A stretch of 64,000 nucleotides of DNA from Ruminococcaceae bacterium UBA6434 (GCA_002437245.1 DJOQ01000010.1:1385-65384); one strand, 5' to 3'; numbered from the stretch's first letter, positions 16,992 to 24,464 are shown. The notes: generated by a model not told the origin, from the letters alone. Numbers and translations: made by a program.

Positions 16992-18195
16992 TAACGAAAC
17001 TCCCGAAGCGCTGGCTCATATCAAACGCGCCCACGGCATTTATTTCACCGTAAAATTTTTATTCGGCTGGATAGTAAAGCTTGTCTCGAATTACAGAGGC
17101 AAGGTATACAAGCCGAAAAACAAGAGCTTTATCCTCATATCAAATCACACTACCATGCTTGACCCGGTTTACGAAGCGCTTACGTTTAAACCGTATCTGC
17201 GCTTCGTGACGAGCGACCATCTTCTCAGAATGGGCGCATGGGGAAGGTTTATAAAATTTTGCGTTAATCCCATTCCGAAAAGACGCGGCGCCGATTCCGA
17301 AAAAACAATGGAAATGATGGCGGAATCCGTAAGGAACGGCGTCAGCGTTTGTATACACGCCGAGGGGTACTGCTCCATAAACGGCGAAACGGGATTTGTC
17401 TCTCCGCGTACCGGAAAGCTCGTCAAAGACAGCGGATCAGGTCTTATCACGTTCCGCACCGTCGGCGGATACTTTAAGGACCCGAGATGGGCAAAGCACT
17501 CGCGCCGCGGAAGAATGCGCGGCAGCGTGGTTCGCGAATATATGCCTGAAGAGCTTCAAAAGATGTCAGTAGACGAAATCAACGAGGCAATAAGACGCGA
17601 CATATACATAAACGCCTACGACCTGCAGAGAAAGGAACCGCACAAATATAAGGGACGCGCTCTCGCCGAGGACCTTGAAACCATTCTCTACCTTTGCCCC
17701 AAGTGCCATGCAATCGGTAAAACCCATTCGCACGGTAACGAATTTTCGTGTGAATGCGGCTATAAAATGCACATTAACGAATACGGATTTTTTGAGGGCG
17801 ACGCTCTCGTATTTGACAATGTTCTCGACTGGGACAAATGGCAAAAAAGCTATATAAAAGAAAATCTCGAATTATGGCGTTCGTTCACGGAAAAGCCCAT
17901 AACCTCGGACGAAAAGCAGATACTGAACTGTATAGAGGAAAACGAGACAAAGGAACTGTTCTCGGATAACTGCACGCTGAGCCTTTACTCCGACAGGCTT
18001 GAATTTACCGATGAAAAGAAAGGCAAAAAAATCTTTTTGCTCTCGGATATAGTTAAAATGTCGATGGGCGGCGAAACAAAGCTCTATTTCACAACGTCCA
18101 ACGGTTTTTACTATGAGGTCGGAAGTCATATACGCCGTTCATCTGTAAAATACTTTGCGCTTTACAGAGTACTCACGGGTCGCGAATACCTGTAA
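16927..18195 (+). CDS. PlsC-like acyltransferase with zinc ribbon and C-terminal PH-like region
   Basis: 422 residues from the ATG at 16927 (GAGGAGG nine bases upstream). The start lies 65 bases inside the preceding gene. The N-terminus is a Ser/Lys/Asn/Gln repeat. The acyltransferase core (about 55-190) has N-H-T-T-M-L-D, matching the HX4D catalytic motif, and I-H-A-E-G-Y, the EG acceptor-binding motif. A zinc ribbon follows (C-P-K-C at about 257 and C-E-C-G at about 276). The last about 70 residues form a beta-rich stretch that looks like a PH/GRAM fold. The expected reaction is transfer of an acyl group to a glycerolipid at the membrane. The three-part layout is unusual for a 1-acylglycerol-3-phosphate acyltransferase. 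Confidence 0.82.
   Translation: MSSKNQSSKNQSSKRATEKANNNETPEALAHIKRAHGIYFTVKFLFGWIVKLVSNYRGKVYKPKNKSFILISNHTTMLDPVYEALTFKPYLRFVTSDHLLRMGAWGRFIKFCVNPIPKRRGADSEKTMEMMAESVRNGVSVCIHAEGYCSINGETGFVSPRTGKLVKDSGSGLITFRTVGGYFKDPRWAKHSRRGRMRGSVVREYMPEELQKMSVDEINEAIRRDIYINAYDLQRKEPHKYKGRALAEDLETILYLCPKCHAIGKTHSHGNEFSCECGYKMHINEYGFFEGDALVFDNVLDWDKWQKSYIKENLELWRSFTEKPITSDEKQILNCIEENETKELFSDNCTLSLYSDRLEFTDEKKGKKIFLLSDIVKMSMGGETKLYFTTSNGFYYEVGSHIRRSSVKYFALYRVLTGREYL
16931..16975 (+). repeat. 15-bp tandem repeat read in two coding frames
   Basis: Three units: gcagcaaaaatcaaa, gcagcaaaaatcaga and gcagcaaaagagcga. One frame gives the Q-Q-K-S-x tail of the ligase, another gives the S-S-K-N-Q head of the acyltransferase. 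Confidence 0.85.
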
Positions 18196-18230
18196 ACCGA
18201 CTTGACGGCACCATACAAAATTACGCAAAA

Positions 18231-18270
18231 ACAAGGATTGTAAAAAAATTACAATCCTTGTTTTTCTTTT
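18231..18270 (+). terminator. Rho-independent terminator
   Basis: Perfect 13-bp stem acaaggattgtaa (18231-18243) / ttacaatccttgt (18249-18261), 5-base loop, then T-rich. It ends the AraC-ligase-acyltransferase transcript. Confidence 0.9.
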
Positions 18271-18331
18271 ATTTATCATTTTTCGTTTTGCCGCATATAA
18301 TAACACGGATAAATTATTAGGAGGGCAAAAA

Positions 18332-19399
18332 ATGAAAAACGATATATCCTTTTTCCTCGGCACAAATACCGGAAACGGTTTTTACTCGCTTTTTTATGAC
18401 CTTACCGAGCACACGACGCCGTACAGCACTTTTATAATAAAAGGCGGCCCCGGCACGGGAAAATCCGGACTTATGAAAAAGACTGCGAACGAAGCCTTAA
18501 AACGCGGCCTTTTCTGCGAAAAGCTTTGGTGCTCATCGGACCCAGATTCGCTTGACGGTGTATTCATTCCCGAAAAGCACTGCTCGATTTGCGACGGGAC
18601 CGCTCCGCACGTGGTTGAACCCGTATTTGCCGGCGCTGCGGAACAGATAGTAAATATTGCCGCGCTTTGGAACAGAGAAAATCTCAAAAATAAAAGCAAG
18701 GACATTATACGCCTGACAAATGAAAACAGCTTTTGCCACAAGAGGGTTTCATCGCTTCTTTGCGCCGCAACCGCTTTAAAGCAAAATATGTCGGAAATAT
18801 ATAAAACGGCATTAAAAAAGAGAAAGCTTCACGAGCTTACGGGTGATATTCTTTTACAATTTGAGCCTGTTCCCGATAAGAAGGGAAGAATCGAAAACCG
18901 TTTTCTCTCGGGTGTTACTCCGAAAGGGATTATAACATTTACAAATACCGTAAAAAATCTCGCCGACGACATAACCGTTATACGTGACGAATCGGGAATA
19001 ACCGAAAAAATGCTTACCGACATTGCCCGTTACTCGGCTTCTATCGGGTATGACGTCATTGTTTGCCGAGACGTGCTCTTACCCGAAAAGACCGCGCACG
19101 TTTTAATCCCCGAAAAACGCCTTGCCTTTGTGACCTCCTGTGACGCATTCCCGATAAACATCAAGGGGGCAAAACGCCTTTCCGCAGATAAATACTGCGA
19201 TAAAAATATTTTGCGCGAGTATGACAGCGAGCTGTGTTTCTATAAAGAAAGCATTAAACTGCTGCTGACGAAATGCGTTGACATACTTAAAGAGGCAAAG
19301 GATATACACGATGAGCTTGAAACCTGCTATATAGGTGAAATGGATTTCGGCGCTCTTGACAGGCTGACAGACGATTTGATAAAAGAAATGCTCGGATAA
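18332..19399 (+). CDS. PRK06851-type P-loop NTPase-fold protein
   Basis: 355 residues, starting at an ATG with AGGAGGGC upstream. The first half has a full Walker A motif, K-G-G-P-G-T-G-K-S-G-L-M (about 37-48), followed by D-P-D-S-L-D-G-V-F-I-P-E-K and D-G-T-A-P-H-V. The second half looks like a tandem copy of the first: D-D-I-T-V-I-R-D-E-S-G-I-T-E-K-M-L in the P-loop place, then H-V-L-I-P-E-K-R-L-A-F and C-D-A-F-P-I. In this copy the GxxxxGK[ST] motif has decayed. The family is conserved in Clostridia and Bacilli, often described only as an ATPase; its role is unknown. It stands alone between two terminators. Confidence 0.78.
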   Translation: MKNDISFFLGTNTGNGFYSLFYDLTEHTTPYSTFIIKGGPGTGKSGLMKKTANEALKRGLFCEKLWCSSDPDSLDGVFIPEKHCSICDGTAPHVVEPVFAGAAEQIVNIAALWNRENLKNKSKDIIRLTNENSFCHKRVSSLLCAATALKQNMSEIYKTALKKRKLHELTGDILLQFEPVPDKKGRIENRFLSGVTPKGIITFTNTVKNLADDITVIRDESGITEKMLTDIARYSASIGYDVIVCRDVLLPEKTAHVLIPEKRLAFVTSCDAFPINIKGAKRLSADKYCDKNILREYDSELCFYKESIKLLLTKCVDILKEAKDIHDELETCYIGEMDFGALDRLTDDLIKEMLG

Positions 19400-19413
19400 T
19401 AACGCATAAATGC

Positions 19414-19450
19414 AGGGACTGTAAAAACCTAAGCTTTTACAGTCCCTTTT
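19414..19450 (+). terminator. Terminator between convergent units
   Basis: 13-bp perfect stem agggactgtaaaa (19414-19426) / ttttacagtccct (19435-19447), then tttt on the plus strand. The same hairpin lies just past the stop codon of the holin gene on the minus strand and may serve both. Confidence 0.82.
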
Positions 19451-19455
19451 AAAAA

Positions 19456-19707
19456 TCAATTATCCTTTTTTAACTGCTTTACCACCTGATTACCGTAAAC
19501 GGCAGCTCCCGTAACAAGCACTCCCTGTATCACGGAATCCGCCGAAACACCCATCAGAGCAATGCTCCCCAAAATACCTGCCGCCAAAAGTATAAGCGGT
19601 ATAAACTTATCCGGTATTTTTTCGAGCGTCTTTAAAATCATCCCTATTATATTGAGTACCGGTATCAAAACCAGCGCGCGGTTTATTATATATGACAATA
19701 CGTCCAT
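19456..19707 (-). CDS. Phage holin family protein
   Basis: 83 residues with two or three hydrophobic segments (about 12-28, 35-53, 58-75) and a short, charged C-terminus K-Q-L-K-K-D-N, the usual size and layout of small phage holins. A holin accumulates in the membrane and opens it at a set time so that the endolysin can reach the wall. It is the last gene of the lysis cassette, 10 bases after the XhlA-like gene, with an AAAGGGGG site. Confidence 0.82.
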   Translation of the reverse strand: MDVLSYIINRALVLIPVLNIIGMILKTLEKIPDKFIPLILLAAGILGSIALMGVSADSVIQGVLVTGAAVYGNQVVKQLKKDN

Positions 19708-19717
19708 ATTTCCCCCT

Positions 19718-19984
19718 TTAATTTATAAAACCGATAACGGCATAACCTATCGCAGTTCCGACCGCACCGATAAGCGCAAATATGAGCTTATCCCAAAATG
19801 CCGAGGGTCTGCGTTTGATTTCGCTTATGCTCTCTTTCAGCTCGCCGACGGACAAAAGCAAATTATCGAGCTTTGTATTTTCTTCCGCCTGATTTATCGC
19901 AAAGGTATTCACCTTTCCGTACAGTATTTTGACGTCGTTTTCAAGAGTTTTGATTCGGTGTTCAAAAAGCTCGTTTTCACTCAT
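19718..19984 (-). CDS. XhlA-like phage lysis accessory protein
   Basis: 88 residues: an N-terminal coiled coil (F-E-H-R-I-K-T-L-E-N-D-V-K-I-L-Y and onward to about residue 58) then one C-terminal membrane helix (about 66-87, L-I-F-A-L-I-G-A-V-G-T-A-I-G-Y-A). This is the architecture of the hemolysin XhlA family, which works with the XhlB holin in Bacillus PBSX. Placement between endolysin and holin genes supports the call. Confidence 0.8.
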   Translation of the reverse strand: MSENELFEHRIKTLENDVKILYGKVNTFAINQAEENTKLDNLLLSVGELKESISEIKRRPSAFWDKLIFALIGAVGTAIGYAVIGFIN

Positions 19985-19993
19985 ACCGGTGCC

Positions 19994-20875
19994 TCACCTT
20001 ATATCATCGACGTTTACAAATCCCGTGACGTTTTTTCCGACGGGCTTTTTAAGAGCCAAACTTGCGGAAGATGTGATGCGATACCTGCCGTTTATCTCGA
20101 TTCCGTCGTAGATGTAATAGGTTCCGGACTTCTTTACCGACGGCGACTGCGAATAAGCCGAAGAAAATACGGGCGTATTGCAAAGCGCCACGGTCTGACG
20201 CGGTGAAAATCCGCCGCTTTTTACGGCTTCGGTATTTTTCGCGGCGTCCTTTGAAAAGCCGTTAAGTCCGTTCACTCTCATTATATTCGGATAATCCTTA
20301 AAGGATAAGTCCATATCCGTATTTCCCGATATGCCGTCCGTTTTACCCGAGGACGTATACTGCCACATACCGTATTTTCCGCCGTAAGACGGGGTATCCG
20401 CCCACTGTGCGAGCCAAATGTCATAGCGCTCCTTTACTCTGTCCGAGATTTTATTATTGAGCCACCACAGATTTGCATAAACCGAAACAAAATACCCGGC
20501 TTTTTCCGTTCTGCCGCAAAAAGCCTCAATAATATCGCTTATTTCTTCGCGAGACAGATTTTTCTGCGAGTTATCCTCAATGTCGAATGCCACGGGAAAT
20601 TCAAAGCTTTTTCCCGATATAAGCGAGAGAAAATACTCAGCCTCTTTTTCTGCGTCCGAAGCGTTTTTTGCATAACTGTAATGGTATGCGCCCACAAGTA
20701 TGCCGTTTTTCTTTGCCTCGCGGTAATTTCTTTCAAAAGAGGTATCGTTTTGACCTTGGCATCTGCCGAAGCCTGCGCGCAGCATGGCGAATTCAACGCC
20801 CGAAGCACGAACCTTTTCCCAATTTATATCGCCCTGCCACTTTGACACGTCTATTCCCTTATATTTAGCTTCCAT
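19994..20875 (-). CDS. Phage-type GH25 endolysin
   Basis: 293 residues without a signal peptide, so export would need the holin. The GH25 domain (about 5-195) has G-I-D-V-S-K-W-Q-G-D-I-N-W and V-A-F-D-I-E-D-N with the catalytic acids, and W-Q-Y-T-S-S-G-K near its end. A C-terminal region of about 70 residues, with Y-Y-I-Y-D-G-I-E-I-N-G-R-Y-R-I-T, is a likely wall-binding module similar to those at the end of many phage lysozymes. It is a muramidase cutting the MurNAc-GlcNAc bond. Confidence 0.92.
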   Translation of the reverse strand: MEAKYKGIDVSKWQGDINWEKVRASGVEFAMLRAGFGRCQGQNDTSFERNYREAKKNGILVGAYHYSYAKNASDAEKEAEYFLSLISGKSFEFPVAFDIEDNSQKNLSREEISDIIEAFCGRTEKAGYFVSVYANLWWLNNKISDRVKERYDIWLAQWADTPSYGGKYGMWQYTSSGKTDGISGNTDMDLSFKDYPNIMRVNGLNGFSKDAAKNTEAVKSGGFSPRQTVALCNTPVFSSAYSQSPSVKKSGTYYIYDGIEINGRYRITSSASLALKKPVGKNVTGFVNVDDIR

Positions 20876-20896
20876 ATAATTTTCCTTTCGTTATTT

Positions 20897-22225
20897 TTAC
20901 TTTTCTTCAAGTCGTTTTACAGCCTCGGATATATCGGCGCAATAGCATAAGTCGAATTTGCCGCTCGACTCCGAAACCGAAATTTCGGTGGTCGGGAAAC
21001 CCGAATTCAGCGTCACCGGCGTAATCTTTTCCTCCGATTCGGACGCCAACGGATAATATACCGTAACAGGCGTTCCGGCGGCATACTGCGACTGAAGATA
21101 TGACTTGAGCCCGTCTACGGAAAGCGTAGTCAGAAAATATATTACGTCATTGTTATAGCCGCATATTACGCCGACATAGTTTTTACCTGCCGAAATGCGC
21201 GCTCCGAGCTCTTCGTCGCTTGTTATGTTCTCCCTGAACACCTCAAAATGCGTGCAGTAACCCGGAAGGCAGGTTCCGCGAACCATTTTTGCGCCGACGG
21301 GAGTCGGAGTATATATCCTGTTTAAAGTTACGCCGCCGCTCGCATATGATTTGGCAAGCACCGCCTGGGCGGTTCCCGTGAGAACATATTTGCCTATTTT
21401 TCTCGTGAAAATTCCGCTTATGACGTCGGCTTTGTCCGCATAGTCACCGGCCGAAAAAAGCTCGCCCCCCGTATTTACCGTTTGCTCCGCGCCGTTTATT
21501 CCGATTTTTACGGAGGACACACCGCTTATTTTTACGTAAGAAGCAGGCTCCGCAGTACCTGCGACGGAACCCGTAACCGAAGTTTTACCGTATACCGTAA
21601 AGCCCTTAAACGGCATCGCAAGAGAGTCCGTAAGCGTCAGCGTATTTTCTCCCGAAGCTCGGCGCGTATACGGAAGACCGTATGTGCTCTTATTTATCAT
21701 AGCCGCAATCTCTTCCTTGTCCTCTTTTGTCAGAACATAGTTGCTGCCGTCTTTTCCGCTGTCGCCCTTGTCGCCTTTCTCGCCCTTGAACACTCCGTTC
21801 TTTATATTTTCAAGCATTGTGTTTACCGAGAAATCGTATTCGGCGAGAAGAGCACCGTCGGCATCGGCAAGCGTATTAAAATACAATATGACATTTTTCG
21901 GCTTCATAACCTCGGTTGTGAGACCGTTTTCGTCGATTTTAACGGCATTCAGACAACATTCTGCCGTACCGTATTTTGTGACGGACGCAGGCACGTCAAA
22001 CGACACCGAATTTTCATCTTCCTTATTAAGCGGAAGATAATCCGTGCGTAAAATTTTTCCGTTCGGCAATACAAAGTCGAGATAATATTTAAATTCGTCG
22101 GTAAAGGTGCTCTCAAGAATAAATTTCAGCGTAGTCGCGTTGTGCTCGGCGCTGTTCCCTGCCGTTATGCACTCAACGGACGGCTCGTCCTCTAAAAAAA
22201 TATAGATGGAAATGATTTTCGTCAT
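20897..22225 (-). CDS. BppU-like baseplate/tail-fibre protein
   Basis: 442 residues. The N-terminal about 130 residues resemble the BppU N-terminal domain found in tail fibres and baseplate proteins of Gram-positive phages. A short collagen-like linker G-E-K-G-D-K-G-D-S-G-K-D-G (about 146-158) and a helix follow. The C-terminal part starts with M-P-F-K-G-F-T-V-Y-G-K-T-S, a motif common in phage receptor-binding proteins, and is beta-rich. Normally such a protein sits on a virion and binds the host surface, yet no other tail or capsid gene is nearby. It overlaps the upstream regulator gene by four bases (ATGA), so the two are translationally coupled. Confidence 0.78.
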   Translation of the reverse strand: MTKIISIYIFLEDEPSVECITAGNSAEHNATTLKFILESTFTDEFKYYLDFVLPNGKILRTDYLPLNKEDENSVSFDVPASVTKYGTAECCLNAVKIDENGLTTEVMKPKNVILYFNTLADADGALLAEYDFSVNTMLENIKNGVFKGEKGDKGDSGKDGSNYVLTKEDKEEIAAMINKSTYGLPYTRRASGENTLTLTDSLAMPFKGFTVYGKTSVTGSVAGTAEPASYVKISGVSSVKIGINGAEQTVNTGGELFSAGDYADKADVISGIFTRKIGKYVLTGTAQAVLAKSYASGGVTLNRIYTPTPVGAKMVRGTCLPGYCTHFEVFRENITSDEELGARISAGKNYVGVICGYNNDVIYFLTTLSVDGLKSYLQSQYAAGTPVTVYYPLASESEEKITPVTLNSGFPTTEISVSESSGKFDLCYCADISEAVKRLEEK

Positions 22226-22608
22226 AAATACTCCTTTATTTCGTCAAATATACTTTCCGGTGGGCATATGAGCGAGAAACGCATCATCACGGGATATTTA
22301 AGATAGGCATAGAGCTTTTTTTCGGCACTCAAAAGCACTCTGTCAACATATTTGCGCGAAGCATTGTTGAGTCGCGCGATTTCGGATTTGTTAAGTCCTT
22401 TAATATGCCGTGCAAGCAAAAAATCGCGTTCCTCCTGCGTCAGCTCGGTTTGAAGTACAAGCCCGACAAGCTTTTTAATGACGGAATTTTTGCGCGCCAA
22501 AATATACGCCGCCGCATTTTTGTCTCCGCCGTGCTCTATAACCTCAAGATTTTCCGTTAGATAGATGTACTCGTCAAGGCTTAATTCCGCAAGTATTTTT
22601 TCGTCCAT
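22222..22608 (-). CDS. Sigma-70 region 4-like phage regulator
   Basis: 128 residues. The middle (about 55-100) reads E-L-T-Q-E-E-R-D-F-L-L-A-R-H-I-K-G-L-N-K-S-E-I-A-R, followed by S-R-K-Y-V-D-R-V-L-L-S-A-E-K-K-L. That is the helix-turn-helix pattern of sigma region 4. No region 2 is visible, so it is more like phage late-gene regulators (Xpf/ArpU-like) than a full sigma factor. It is the first gene of the cassette with a GAAAGGAG site, directly under the LexA-box promoter, and so is the natural candidate for an activator. What it activates is not shown by the sequence. Confidence 0.68.
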   Translation of the reverse strand: MDEKILAELSLDEYIYLTENLEVIEHGGDKNAAAYILARKNSVIKKLVGLVLQTELTQEERDFLLARHIKGLNKSEIARLNNASRKYVDRVLLSAEKKLYAYLKYPVMMRFSLICPPESIFDEIKEYL

Positions 22609-22620
22609 AACTCTCCTTTC

Positions 22621-22709
22621 GGACGACCGACGTTATCGGTAAGCCGCACCGAAACCGTCGTCCCAAAACCAAATCAACACCCGAAAAAGCAGATTTCGGG
22701 TGTTGATTT
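22621..22709 (-). promoter_or_regulatory. Structured 5' leader of the lysis cassette
   Basis: Two hairpins lie between the transcription start and the start codon. The first is a 16-bp perfect stem, aaatcaacacccgaaa (22671-22686) / tttcgggtgttgattt (22694-22709), with a 7-base loop. The second is ggacgac (22621-22627) / gtcgtcc (22657-22663), ending just before the ribosome binding site. The first is followed on the transcript by GGTTTTGGG rather than a U-run, so it is a poor terminator and better fits RNA stability or translation control. Confidence 0.65.
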
Positions 22710-22711
22710 AT

Positions 22712-22725
22712 AGAACATTTGTTCG
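22712..22725. promoter_or_regulatory. LexA-type SOS box of the lysis cassette
   Basis: AGAACATTTGTTCG contains the palindrome GAACATTTGTTC (22713-22724), close to the Gram-positive LexA consensus CGAACnnnnGTTCG. It lies 12 bases downstream of the -10 element, over the expected transcription start. The ten-base core ACAAATGTTC (minus strand) recurs in the recA promoter box at 48779-48792. Confidence 0.75.
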
Positions 22726-22737
22726 CTTACTCATATA

Positions 22738-22766
22738 ATATTAGTCCCAAAAACAGGACTTGTCAA
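22738..22766 (-). promoter_or_regulatory. Promoter of the lysis cassette
   Basis: On the minus strand: TTGACA (22761-22766), 17-bp spacer, TAATAT (22738-22743). A strong housekeeping-type promoter, so repression is needed to keep the lysis genes silent. Confidence 0.82.
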
Positions 22767-22770
22767 GTGC

Positions 22771-22821
22771 TTATAAAAGAAAAAGGAGCGCTTTAGGTTT
22801 AAAAGCCTTTAAGCGCCCCCG
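22771..22821 (-). terminator. Terminator of the transglutaminase-dockerin gene
   Basis: On the minus strand a stem of about 14 bp (GGGGCGCTTAAAGG with its partner CCTAAAGCGCTCC, imperfect) is followed by TTTTTCTTTT. It insulates the lysis-cassette promoter immediately downstream. Confidence 0.8.
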
Positions 22822-22876
22822 TTTTATGCGATTTTGCGGTGTCGGTTTTTACACCTTGTCTTTTCCGGTTACAGCT

Positions 22877-24325
22877 TTATGAAGCCTTACCTGCTTTTAT
22901 CAAATCTATTTCCGCGGCGTCAAACAAATCCACAACTCCGTCGCCGTTTACATCGGCAGCCAAATATTCGTTTGAACCGTTTTCAAGCTTTTGCTCTTCC
23001 ACCGAGTGTTTAATTACGGCGTCAAAATCGGTGCCGTCCACCTTGCCGCTCGGCACAACATCGCCGCGCATAATTACGGTGTAACCCGCGCTTGTACCCG
23101 ACGAAGTATTTTTGACCGTAAAGAGCGAGCCGGTTTTATTGCCGCCGGAAACAAAGCTGTAACCGCTCTGCATATAAACCGCCGAATTTACGCTCACGCC
23201 GTTCGTAATGTACAAAAGCTTTGACTTTTCGTTCACCGTTGCGTCGGAGTTAATTGCCGGAACAATCGGTGAATAGGCATTTTCCGATACGGTTGGATAT
23301 GTCAGCGTAAAGCTGCCGCTGTAACGTTTTCCCGTCTCGGTATGGCTGCTACCGAAGGTCGCGGACGCATTGAAATACTTATTTCCGCTGGCTGTTCCCA
23401 CGAGGAAATAGTCATACAAAATATTGCCCTGATCGTCAAAGGTGCAGTCTACGCCGTACCACTTGCCGTCCTCCATTTTTACGTAATTCCAAGCGTGCCC
23501 TCCGCCGTTTGAAGTGCCCACCGCTATTACGCACGGTATTTCGGCTTTGTCGCAGAGAATTTTGAATGCTTCGCTGTATCCCTCGCACACGGTTTTGTAC
23601 GGAGACAAAAATACGCTTGTCGCCTCGTGCGCCGTAGGCATTTCAAAATTTTCATCATACTCGACTCGTTTGCAGATAAAATCGTGTATGAACTTCACCT
23701 TTTCATAGCGCGTTGCGCCTTTTATTTCGATGTCGGCAACAACAGCCGCCATATCATTGTAATCCTGCTTAACCTTATTCATATCGGCATAGGCGTTTGT
23801 ATTTATTCTTGGTTTTACCGTAACCGAAGTGATTGTAAAAATGTAACCGCTGTCGCCGTAACGGTAAGAATAGCCGTAGCTTATGCTGTATCCGTTTATC
23901 CAGAAAATCATCGGGAAATCGTCGCAAAGTGCGGATATTCCGCCCGAAACAGCCTCTGACAGAGCAGACTTAATTTCGCTCGGTACGCTTGTGTCGGTGC
24001 CGCTCCATGTAAGAGGCGACGGCAAGGTAACCTCAACCGAGCTTTCAAACGACTTTTCTTTAAGCGCGTTATAAACCGCTTTCTGATTTGAATTCAGAAA
24101 TGTGTAAAACGTATACGGGGTATCCGCTCCGTCCGAAAAAAACGGCAATGCTTTGTTTTCGCTCTCCCGAACCAAATCCGAAACGTCCGTTCTCGGATCG
24201 TAGCTTACAGCCCACTCTGCAGGCATATCGGCATAAAGCGTTTTTTCATTCAGCGCGCCCGATACAAGCGACAAAAACGGCACGGTCAAAACAACCGCCA
24301 AAACTACACTTAATGCTTTTTTCAA
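22877..24325 (-). CDS. Secreted transglutaminase-like protein with C-terminal dockerin
   Basis: 482 residues from a TTG at 24325, eight bases after AGGG; a GTG at 24334 is the alternative. A signal peptide (about 1-27) is followed by an unassigned region. The transglutaminase/protease-like core (about 215-330) has T-V-C-E-G-Y-S-E-A-F (catalytic Cys), G-G-G-H-A-W-N-Y-V (His) and Y-G-V-D-C-T-F-D-D (Asp). The last about 60 residues form a type I dockerin with two calcium-binding loops; the second is D-V-N-G-D-G-V-V-D-L-F-D. Dockerins bind cohesins on scaffoldins or on the cell surface. It is probably a surface-assembled cysteine protease or peptide-processing enzyme; the substrate is unknown. 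Confidence 0.85.
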   Translation of the reverse strand: MKKALSVVLAVVLTVPFLSLVSGALNEKTLYADMPAEWAVSYDPRTDVSDLVRESENKALPFFSDGADTPYTFYTFLNSNQKAVYNALKEKSFESSVEVTLPSPLTWSGTDTSVPSEIKSALSEAVSGGISALCDDFPMIFWINGYSISYGYSYRYGDSGYIFTITSVTVKPRINTNAYADMNKVKQDYNDMAAVVADIEIKGATRYEKVKFIHDFICKRVEYDENFEMPTAHEATSVFLSPYKTVCEGYSEAFKILCDKAEIPCVIAVGTSNGGGHAWNYVKMEDGKWYGVDCTFDDQGNILYDYFLVGTASGNKYFNASATFGSSHTETGKRYSGSFTLTYPTVSENAYSPIVPAINSDATVNEKSKLLYITNGVSVNSAVYMQSGYSFVSGGNKTGSLFTVKNTSSGTSAGYTVIMRGDVVPSGKVDGTDFDAVIKHSVEEQKLENGSNEYLAADVNGDGVVDLFDAAEIDLIKAGKAS

Positions 24326-24357
24326 TGCAATCACCCTATTCTCGAATTGTCACTTTT

Positions 24358-24387
24358 ATAATATATTAAAATGTCTCGGCTTGTCAA
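24358..24387 (-). promoter_or_regulatory. Promoter of the transglutaminase-dockerin gene
   Basis: On the minus strand: TTGACA (24382-24387), 18-bp spacer, TATTAT (24358-24363), about 33 bases before the start codon. Confidence 0.78.
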
Positions 24388-24393
24388 CCGCAT

Positions 24394-24428
24394 AAAAAAG
24401 CAGAGACCCCGAAAAACGAAGTCTCTGC
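24394..24428 (-). terminator. Terminator of nrdR
   Basis: On the minus strand GCAGAGAC (24421-24428) pairs with GTCTCTGC (24400-24407), followed by TTTTTT. Confidence 0.82.
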
Positions 24429-24464
24429 CGAAAAAACACGTATACTGTTGCCGTAAGACGGATT

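Noticed and set aside
22671..22709. Hairpin as a terminator of the lysis cassette leader
   Set aside because: The stem is strong, but no U-run follows it on the transcribed strand.
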